Under the pieces are notes generated by a model. That model saw nothing but the letters and a program-made list of their open reading frames with translations, ran no database searches and had not been told where the DNA came from. Positions 24,592-30,562 of a DNA stretch of 30,562 bases are shown one piece after another (within the stretch, counting starts at the first letter, position 1; the number at the start of each line of letters is the position of its first letter). Made by a program: the position numbers and the translations under genes. The stretch comes from Clostridia bacterium (GTDB lineage Bacteria; Bacillota; Sulfobacillia; SLMV01), in NCBI GenBank assembly GCA_007133365.1, contig SLMV01000019.1, positions 1 through 30,562 of the forward strand. The letters are read 5' to 3'.

Positions 24592-26067
24592 CTACGTTCC
24601 ATACCAGTAGTCATTCGACATTTGGAAAAAGCGGTCGATGTCAACACGTTCAAAGGCCAGCTGGGCCTCAACTCGCGCCATCTCCATGACCGATTCTTCA
24701 TCGATCTCGGTCAGGCATCGGTTCTGCATCAAAATCTTGCCATCGACCAAAACCGTATCGACATCGTGGCCGTTTACGTAATAAGCAACTAACTGCGGAA
24801 GATGGGCATTGGGAATCAAGTGGGGCCGATTCAGATCAATCATGATGATATCCGCCAACTTGCCGGGTTCCAGCGACCCAATCCGGTCTTGCATTCCGAT
24901 CACGCGTGCCGCATCAATCGTGACCATGCGAAGGGCCTTCCCAGCGGGATAGCTTTCCTGACCAAACTCCATCCAATTTAAGTAAAGGGAACGCCACAAG
25001 TCCTTAAATAGGTCCATGGAAAAATAAGGGGCATTGCCATCGGTACTGATCGCCACATCAACCCCTGCCGCGATAAGGGGTGGGACCGGGCACAGGCCAT
25101 AAAGAAGATTGGGGGGAGCCGAAGGGGCCGTGGCAACCTTGGTATTGGTTTCCGCAAGGATTTCTATGGCGGATGCTTGGAAGCCATTTCCGTGTACAAC
25201 ACAAACATCAGGCCCCAGTAATTCGAGGATTTTCGCCCGGCCCATGGTTTGTAAAGCCCGTTCGATAATATCCGTACGGATGGAGGTCTGAATCATCACC
25301 GAGTAATCATCGGCAAGCTGACGAGCCTCCTCCGCCTTCGCGATGATGAGGGGGATATCCGATTCGGGAAATACGGGAACCGATTCATGGCGTCCTTCTC
25401 CCGGGATATGTTGGCCTAATAGATGGGGCATGGCAAGGAATACTTGAAGCATTCCCGATTCGGGTCGATGGCATTCTTCAATGACCCGGCGTGTCTGTTC
25501 CATCGTATCTTCATAGGTATAGGTCTTGGTAACCGACTCCCCTTGATGCCACCGGGTCGCGGTATAAGGCTGGGAAGCAAACAAAATAGGAGGTCCGACA
25601 CCAATCATGGCCCGCAAACCTGATTCGGACACGGCGGCCGCATTTTGAAATGCAAATAGCGCATCATCGGTGCGAGCCGGCGTTGCCCCAATCGTCGTGA
25701 CCCCGCATGTCACCCCAAAACGGATCCGCTCCACTGCCGTTAATAACGCCTCCGCATACCACCAATCACCGGTGGTGCCATGAAAGTAGACATCCGGCGC
25801 CGGCCACCCGCGCCTTACATCATGGATCGCCTTGATGAGCCCATGCCCGGCATGGGAATAGGTGTCAATCAAACCTGGCATTGTCAGTTTACCAAAAGCG
25901 TTGATGACCTTTCGTCCTCGGTAACGTCTCGAAAGTTCGCTTGCAAGACCAACGTCGATGATACCATTGCCCCTAACGGCGACACCACCAGGATCGAAGA
26001 TACAATGATCGGGGTTCATCGTCATGACCGGACCCCCCACGATTAAGGTATCCACCAACGCCTTCAT
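24592..26067 (-). CDS. Amidohydrolase (TRZ/ATZ-like) paralogue with missing metal ligands
   Basis: A full-length, intact 491-residue amidohydrolase-fold protein and a paralogue of the one at 14572-15987. Where that protein has DAHGHAGH, this one has DTYSHAGH: the first metal-binding histidine is Tyr70. The strand-5 histidine is also gone (VMIQTSIRTD instead of VMINAHAYGG). His72, His292 (VVHGNG) and Asp343 (STDGNAP) remain. I read these codons directly. ATG at 26067 is 10 nt from GGAGGG. Last gene of a minus-strand operon led by the M28-like gene, 63 bp after the deaminase gene. It may be a non-catalytic or metal-independent member, or bind its metal differently. Confidence 0.85.
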   Translation of the reverse strand: MKALVDTLIVGGPVMTMNPDHCIFDPGGVAVRGNGIIDVGLASELSRRYRGRKVINAFGKLTMPGLIDTYSHAGHGLIKAIHDVRRGWPAPDVYFHGTTGDWWYAEALLTAVERIRFGVTCGVTTIGATPARTDDALFAFQNAAAVSESGLRAMIGVGPPILFASQPYTATRWHQGESVTKTYTYEDTMEQTRRVIEECHRPESGMLQVFLAMPHLLGQHIPGEGRHESVPVFPESDIPLIIAKAEEARQLADDYSVMIQTSIRTDIIERALQTMGRAKILELLGPDVCVVHGNGFQASAIEILAETNTKVATAPSAPPNLLYGLCPVPPLIAAGVDVAISTDGNAPYFSMDLFKDLWRSLYLNWMEFGQESYPAGKALRMVTIDAARVIGMQDRIGSLEPGKLADIIMIDLNRPHLIPNAHLPQLVAYYVNGHDVDTVLVDGKILMQNRCLTEIDEESVMEMARVEAQLAFERVDIDRFFQMSNDYWYGT

Positions 26068-26130
26068 CCCTCGGCCACCCTCCTACCAGCAAAAACTTGC
26101 AATATCACATCAGGGGATCCTTTGCCCGTC

Positions 26131-26619
26131 TCATCGGGTATCATCACATCTGACGAAGGGTTTTTGCCCTTCGTGCCAAATGCGATGGAAACGATGCATC
26201 TTAAGGGCAAGCGCCTGATCGGGTTGGGCCAGAGCACGCAAACTCCGCCTGCCATCCGTAAGAATCCCTTCTTCGTTAAGGAACATGCGCATGCCACCCG
26301 AAGATGCATTTGCCACCCAAACCACCTGTTCAATACCACCGACCAGCATGGCACCCGCACACAAAAGACAAGGTTCCCACGAACTATAAAGCACATAACG
26401 ACCATGAGGTGCCTGCGCCATCTTGCCGGCCGCCGAACGAATGGCCTCGACCTCGGCATGGCAGGTGGGATCACCGCGTTCCTCTGTCGTATTAAAACCG
26501 CAACCCATTACCCGGCCCGCCTCATCAACAATTAAGGCTGCCACGGGATAACGCCCTTCGGCCAGAGCAACACCCGAGAGCCGAACGGTTTCTGCCAAAT
26601 ACTCACCATGGCACCGCAT
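26131..26619 (-). CDS. Zinc nucleoside/nucleobase deaminase
   Basis: CMP/dCMP deaminase-family enzyme (COG0590 type), 162 residues. The zinc site is present: DPTCHAEVEAIR (His and catalytic Glu) and EPCLLCAGAM (two cysteines). The N-terminal half has the family's GRYPVAALIVDEAG strand. It is shorter in its C-terminus and less like TadA (NPTGHAE...) than like guanine or cytosine deaminases, and lies in a ring-degradation context with an allantoinase-like gene upstream. ATG at 26619 has GGGGGGA upstream. Between the allantoinase-like gene (18 bp) and the degenerate amidohydrolase. Likely role is deamination of a purine, pyrimidine or related heterocycle (inference). Confidence 0.84.
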   Translation of the reverse strand: MRCHGEYLAETVRLSGVALAEGRYPVAALIVDEAGRVMGCGFNTTEERGDPTCHAEVEAIRSAAGKMAQAPHGRYVLYSSWEPCLLCAGAMLVGGIEQVVWVANASSGGMRMFLNEEGILTDGRRSLRALAQPDQALALKMHRFHRIWHEGQKPFVRCDDTR

Positions 26620-26637
26620 GGACCCATCCCCCCGCCA

Positions 26638-28014
26638 TCAAATCGACGTCAACAATCGTCCCCACCCCGGTTCGGCTACGATTTCACACTCGCGGTACAC
26701 CTCATGCCCTCGGACCAAAGACCGAAGGACGCGTCCCTTGAGACTTCGTTGGTGGTAAACCTGCATCCGTTCCCTTGATTTGGTAAAGGCCCGCCGCCAA
26801 TCGAAAGCCCATCGAGCATCCAGATCCACCACGACCAGATCGGCATCATAGCCCAAGGCAATTTTCCCCTTTCTGTCCAACCCAAACCGTCGCGCAGGTG
26901 CCTCCGCCGTCAGCGCAGCCAGTCTCGAGAGGGATAGCTGGTCACGATTCACCGCATCCAACATCAACGGCATCACGAGATCAAGGCACGGAACTCCGGA
27001 TGGAGCGGCAAAGATATCTTGTTCGCGTTCGCCCGCCGGGTGTGGAGAATGATCCGTCGCCAGAATATCCACATCCCCCTCTCTCACTCGCTCCCAAAGT
27101 TGAGCCACACTCATCGGTGAACGAACCGGTGGATTGCACTTAGCCCAGCTACCATAGTCGCGAAGGGCCGTTTCATCGAGGAACAGGTACTGGGGGCATG
27201 TTTCCGCTGTTACATCAACGCCATGCGCCCTGGCGTTCGCCACCATTGAGGCGGAGTATGGGGTGGAAACATGGGCGATGTGGGTCTTCCCCTGAACTTC
27301 CACAGCCACGGCCAAGACCACCGCCGTTGCTGCATTCTCCGCCATGGGAGGACGACTGAGCCCCCAGGCCAAGCCATCCGTTCGACCCGCTTCCTTCATC
27401 TTCCGTTCAAAATGATCCACCATCGCAACATGTTCACAATGGATGGAATGGACCCGACCGGTATCCGCCACCGCCTGCATGACCTCATAAAGGGTCGCTT
27501 CCGTACACCAAAGACCATTGAAACGATAGATTTGTTGGCCTTTGGGCATTGGTTTACTCAAAAAGGTCTTAAAACCCACGGCGCCGGCGGCGGCCATCTT
27601 CGGGATCTCGGCTAAGTTCTCGTGTCCAGCCCCCCCATAAAAAGCATAATCAACCAGGGATTTCCCGGCTACGCGTTCCATGCGGTGCCGGAGGGTGTCC
27701 GCACTATTGACCGGAGGATCGGAGGTTGGCATTTCAATGATCGTGGTCACACCGCCGGCTGCGGCGGCACTGGAACCGGAGATAAAATCCTCGCGTTCCG
27801 GCAAAGCGGGATCCCGAAAGTGGGCATGCACATCGATGGCCCCGGGCAATACGTGGTGATTCCCTGCATCAATGATGCGTTTTGCATCCGGCTTTTCACC
27901 CGGATCCAAAAAAGCGACAATCCTGCCTTCTCGAACCGCAATGTTAGCAGCGAAGACCGCTTCCGGTGTCACCACCTTGCCCCCGTCTATGAGTAAATCA
28001 TAACGCAATCTCAA
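26638..28014 (-). CDS. Allantoinase/hydantoinase-like cyclic amidohydrolase
   Basis: Opens a cyclic amide (allantoin, hydantoin or similar). About 458 residues, close to allantoinase and dihydropyrimidinase size. All binuclear metal ligands are visible: DVHAHFRDP, the carboxylated lysine in VGFKTFLSKP, HSIHCEH, THIAHVS and the aspartate in ATDHSPHP. The GGVTTIIEMPTSDPP and AETCPQYLFLD blocks match allantoinase. I place the start at TTG 28014, which overlaps the RidA stop (TTGA); TTG at 28008 is an alternative. Allantoinase is the best family name, but hydantoinase or imide hydrolysis cannot be excluded. Confidence 0.87.
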   Translation of the reverse strand: MRLRYDLLIDGGKVVTPEAVFAANIAVREGRIVAFLDPGEKPDAKRIIDAGNHHVLPGAIDVHAHFRDPALPEREDFISGSSAAAAGGVTTIIEMPTSDPPVNSADTLRHRMERVAGKSLVDYAFYGGAGHENLAEIPKMAAAGAVGFKTFLSKPMPKGQQIYRFNGLWCTEATLYEVMQAVADTGRVHSIHCEHVAMVDHFERKMKEAGRTDGLAWGLSRPPMAENAATAVVLAVAVEVQGKTHIAHVSTPYSASMVANARAHGVDVTAETCPQYLFLDETALRDYGSWAKCNPPVRSPMSVAQLWERVREGDVDILATDHSPHPAGEREQDIFAAPSGVPCLDLVMPLMLDAVNRDQLSLSRLAALTAEAPARRFGLDRKGKIALGYDADLVVVDLDARWAFDWRRAFTKSRERMQVYHQRSLKGRVLRSLVRGHEVYRECEIVAEPGWGRLLTSI

Positions 28015-28412
28015 GCCCCCCTGTCCCCCTTGTCCCACTCAGGATCCTGGGCAATCGCCTCAATTTCGATCAGGTAATCGCGGTCAGCCAGCCCTGCCAC
28101 CTGAACCATGGCCCGAGCCGGTGCCGCCTCCGGAAAGAACTCTCGATAGACGTCATTCATGATTGGTAGATCACGAAGGTCAACCACAAAGATATTGACT
28201 TTCATCACATCACGAAGCGACGCCCCCGCCTCTTTGAGTACCGATTCCAAACGCTCAAAGACCATCTCCGTCTGGACTTTAATCCCTTTTGGCACCGTTC
28301 CGTCAGGATCACGGGCGGTCAGTCCCGCCGTATAAATAAGGCCATTGGCCTTTGCCGCGCGTGACAGTAAGGCCGGATTCCCCGATCCGTCAACACTTCC
28401 AAATAGCTCCAT
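28011..28412 (-). CDS. RidA family (enamine/imine deaminase-like) protein
   Basis: About 133 residues, YjgF/YER057c/UK114 family. The signature C-terminal region PARAMVQVAGLADRDYLIEIEAIA carries the conserved arginine that binds the substrate carboxylate. RidA-type members hydrolyse reactive enamines/imines from PLP enzymes, and the RutC branch helps pyrimidine ring breakdown. ATG at 28412 follows AGGAAGGGA by 5 nt, and the gene begins 2 nt after the M28-like gene's stop. Its own stop overlaps the start of the allantoinase-like gene, so the proteins are coupled. A role in mopping up an enamine produced by ring opening is reasonable (inference). Confidence 0.92.
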   Translation of the reverse strand: MELFGSVDGSGNPALLSRAAKANGLIYTAGLTARDPDGTVPKGIKVQTEMVFERLESVLKEAGASLRDVMKVNIFVVDLRDLPIMNDVYREFFPEAAPARAMVQVAGLADRDYLIEIEAIAQDPEWDKGDRGA

Positions 28413-28414
28413 CT

Positions 28415-30406
28415 CTATCCCTTCCTTTCGTCTTGCCAATTTACGAAGCCCGCCTGTTCGAGGGCTAAGATCAATTCCAATATCAATTGTTCGGGGATTT
28501 CGACGTCGAATTCGTAACAGACCGCGTCCCGAATTGCAGAAACATCTCGCCGTCCATCAATGAAATTCCAAACCTCATCGACCAGTGGACGCATGAGCGC
28601 AAAATTCGCAGTGGGATCCTCTTTTTGAATCGCTTCAGCCATCGTGACCAGACGATTGTAGGACACGACGACGCCAGGATTGTAGGCGCCCACAACCCGC
28701 TCTGGACTCCTATCGCACTGTTGCGACATGGTTTCAGTAGACACCTCCGTCAACCTGGCATCAATCTGCTGTTGTAAACGATCAGAAAAGCTTACGAGCA
28801 GGTCCATGGCATTTTCCGTGGATTCTCTCACCCGGGTCAGGACGTCCGGTCCATCCGAACGCACCAAGCGCAATACGCTGTCCATTTTGCCGCGCGTCTG
28901 CTCGACAATGTGAGCGAGCCGTCGCTTAGGATCTTGCTGAGCACTCACCGCGTTGGAATAAGCGGTTCCCATGTTGGCCAGGGTTCGGAAAAGAATCCGC
29001 GCAATGATCGCTTCCGCGGTCGTTTCATCAGCGTTTGCCACCGCATAGGCAGCAGCTGCCGTCATCAATCCTGAACGCCGAAAGACCGCAGGATCTGATT
29101 TGTCCGCGGTGAGAAATTGGGTGTGAAAGTAAAGATCCGGCGAGGACATAATCATGGGGGTCGGGACGCGATGCTCATTCCAAACGCCGTTGTCACTGCG
29201 AGCAATATAGGGGACTTGTACAAAACTGATCCTCGGGAGACTGCGGTCCTTCTTTCCTACCCAGCTCACTTCCTTCGGCGACTCCTCCATCAGAAGTTCA
29301 CAAAAATCATTGACAAAGGAGGGAATGGAATCGGGAACCCGATAGAACATCAAGACACACCGGGTCTTGTCCTGGGCGTGACCGACACTGCAGTAATTGA
29401 AGGCCATCAGGGTTTCATCCACCGTTTCGGGGTGCGTAGCAAACAAGTAACTGCTGCCTAAGTTCTCGGGGATAAAGATGAACTTAAGGTTTCGCCTCGG
29501 CCTTGGCAGCGTACCTGCATCGATCAGGACCTGAAACACCCGGGCCACCTCGAGGGCGAGTGCGATGCCTTCCGCACAGTTTCCGCCCGGTTTGGTCCCG
29601 GCGGTAACATGAGCGTTTATGTAAACCGACTCTTCAGGCAATTCGGCACCGGGGATGGTGCCGGTAATATTGACGGCCGTGCCCTCGAATGTCCGGCACT
29701 GAACATTGGCATAAACGCTTGCCGTCCCTTGTTCTAAAGCCCGCGTGAGTTTTTGCGATGCGCTATAATCGATACTGATGCCCCAAAGATCACGGAAATC
29801 TTCCGGAAATCGAAGCAGTTGGACCGCATCAACAAAATTCTCTCGCGTCCGTTCCGGAGGTGCCTGACGCAATAGATAATCGGTAATAACACCCGCTGCC
29901 TCAAATTCACGGGCGAGATTGGCCACCCGCATCCAGCTTTCCCAACTATCGGTGTCAGCCGTTCCCCGAGCAAAAACTGCCTTTCCTTTGATATCCTTGC
30001 CCTCAAAATCAGATCGATGCTCACCCGTTCCCACATCGATGACGTCGTAAACCTCGCCCTCTGGTGATGTTGAACAGGACCACCAAACCAGACAACTCGG
30101 CGCCTCATCAAAACTCACCAAGTGGCTCACCTCAGGCGTCATCAAGGTAAGTTCAGCACTAAACGGTTCCCAGGCCAAAGGTGCGGTGTGGCTTCCGTAG
30201 CGACTCTTGCCATCTAAGGCATACGTTTCTCGCTCGACCTCTAAACCAAATGATGTCAACTTGTTGAGAATATAGTCGTTAGCGCGATGGTATCCTGATG
30301 AACCCACTGACCGGTAAAATCGGGTTAAATCTGCCGTCATCTGTTGAGCGCTTTCACCTGATAACTCGTTTTCGATCGACAAAAACAATGACTTCGTATG
30401 ACTCAT
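28415..30406 (-). CDS. M28/DUF4910-like peptidase-fold protein with C-terminal PqqD-like domain
   Basis: A 663-residue protein. The central region resembles M28/DUF4910 aminopeptidases: a PA-like insert near residues 140-180, NAHVTAGTKPGGNCAEG (His266) and FIFIPENLGSSYLFA (Glu314), then DLYFHTQF (His428). Positions normally carrying metal aspartates (HxD/ND) read HVT and NCAEG, so the metal site is altered. The last 60 residues (DEVWNFIDGRRDVSAIRDAV ... LEQAGFV) look like a PqqD-type winged-helix domain. ATG at 30406 follows GGGGAGG by 8 nt. First gene after an oligopeptide ABC ATPase. No signal peptide. Peptidase activity is uncertain. Confidence 0.75.
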   Translation of the reverse strand: MSHTKSLFLSIENELSGESAQQMTADLTRFYRSVGSSGYHRANDYILNKLTSFGLEVERETYALDGKSRYGSHTAPLAWEPFSAELTLMTPEVSHLVSFDEAPSCLVWWSCSTSPEGEVYDVIDVGTGEHRSDFEGKDIKGKAVFARGTADTDSWESWMRVANLAREFEAAGVITDYLLRQAPPERTRENFVDAVQLLRFPEDFRDLWGISIDYSASQKLTRALEQGTASVYANVQCRTFEGTAVNITGTIPGAELPEESVYINAHVTAGTKPGGNCAEGIALALEVARVFQVLIDAGTLPRPRRNLKFIFIPENLGSSYLFATHPETVDETLMAFNYCSVGHAQDKTRCVLMFYRVPDSIPSFVNDFCELLMEESPKEVSWVGKKDRSLPRISFVQVPYIARSDNGVWNEHRVPTPMIMSSPDLYFHTQFLTADKSDPAVFRRSGLMTAAAAYAVANADETTAEAIIARILFRTLANMGTAYSNAVSAQQDPKRRLAHIVEQTRGKMDSVLRLVRSDGPDVLTRVRESTENAMDLLVSFSDRLQQQIDARLTEVSTETMSQQCDRSPERVVGAYNPGVVVSYNRLVTMAEAIQKEDPTANFALMRPLVDEVWNFIDGRRDVSAIRDAVCYEFDVEIPEQLILELILALEQAGFVNWQDERKG

Positions 30407-30451
30407 CCAGTTAACCTCCCCGTTTGACTTTCACGACATCTCATCGAGCCT

Positions 30452-30562
30452 TTACATCGCCCCATTTAATAGTTGCGCACTAAAATGACACGCTGACTCA
30501 CGGTCTTTATCCACGGTAACAAACGGTGGCTCCTCCTCTTCGCATTTGGGTTGAACCATTGG
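30452..30562 (-). CDS. Oligopeptide/dipeptide ABC transporter ATP-binding protein (partial, 3' end only)
   Basis: The last 36 codons before a TAA at 30452. The tail, PMVQPKCEEEEPPFVTVDKD followed by RESACHF, matches the C-terminal cysteine-containing domain of OppD/OppF/DppD-type ATPases (pattern C....EPP....ACH). The gene lies just upstream of the M28-like gene in the same direction (45-bp gap), so peptide uptake and downstream processing may be one transcription unit. The main ATPase part is outside the window. Confidence 0.8.
   Translation of the reverse strand, partial: PMVQPKCEEEEPPFVTVDKDRESACHFSAQLLNGAM

Noticed and set aside
1..30562. Insertion sequences, CRISPR arrays, tRNA or rRNA genes
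   Set aside because: No transposase-like protein, regularly spaced repeats or conserved RNA gene sequence was seen on either strand.

Overview
The window suggests a moderately GC-rich Gram-positive bacterium (Bacillota) with an amino-acid and peptide-degrading lifestyle. The clues are strong AGGAGG-type ribosome binding sites, frequent GTG and TTG starts, a Rex redox repressor, and a complete gene order for oxidative ornithine fermentation that is known from Clostridia-type organisms. I cannot name the species. I saw no rRNA, tRNA, transposase or CRISPR array.

Layout. (1) 1-4919, minus strand: a tightly overlapping ornithine-degradation operon, ord-ortA-ortB-oraS-oraE, with oraE cut by the left edge. 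(2) 4920-5274: divergent regulatory gap with a perfect 8-bp-arm inverted repeat. (3) 5275-8922, plus strand: a cyclase-family hydrolase, two tandem M55 (DppA-like) D-aminopeptidase homologues of which the second has lost key active-site residues, and a Gfo/Idh/MocA-fold protein with EWP in place of the catalytic EKP. (4) 9115-11373, plus strand: the DUF969/DUF979 5-oxoproline transporter pair with pyroglutamyl-peptidase I, closed by a classic terminator. (5) 11516-18920: five amidohydrolases (one on plus, then two pairs on minus) and one small membrane protein. (6) 19211-22119: rex on minus, divergent from an arsR-ABC ATPase-permease operon. (7) 22532-24428, plus strand: a UlaG-like metallo-beta-lactamase-fold hydrolase and a short-chain dehydrogenase. 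(8) 24592-30562, minus strand: the 3' tip of an oligopeptide ABC transporter ATPase, then an M28/DUF4910-like protein with a C-terminal PqqD-like domain, a RidA-family protein, an allantoinase-like cyclic amidohydrolase, a zinc nucleoside/nucleobase deaminase, and a sixth amidohydrolase of the deaminase type that has lost metal-ligand histidines.

Taken together this looks like a catabolic island. Peptides are imported (oligopeptide ABC system, 5-oxoproline carrier) and trimmed (pyroglutamyl peptidase, D-aminopeptidases, M28-like protein). Amides, cyclic imides and amino-heterocycles are opened or deaminated (seven amidohydrolase-superfamily proteins plus a deaminase and RidA). Ornithine is cleaved to acetyl-CoA and alanine. 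The most unusual feature is a recurring pattern of catalytically impaired family members sitting beside intact ones: the second M55 protein, the EWP Gfo/Idh protein, the YxH amidohydrolase and the altered M28 protein. This suggests pseudoenzyme partners, sensors or re-purposed chemistry within the same gene clusters.
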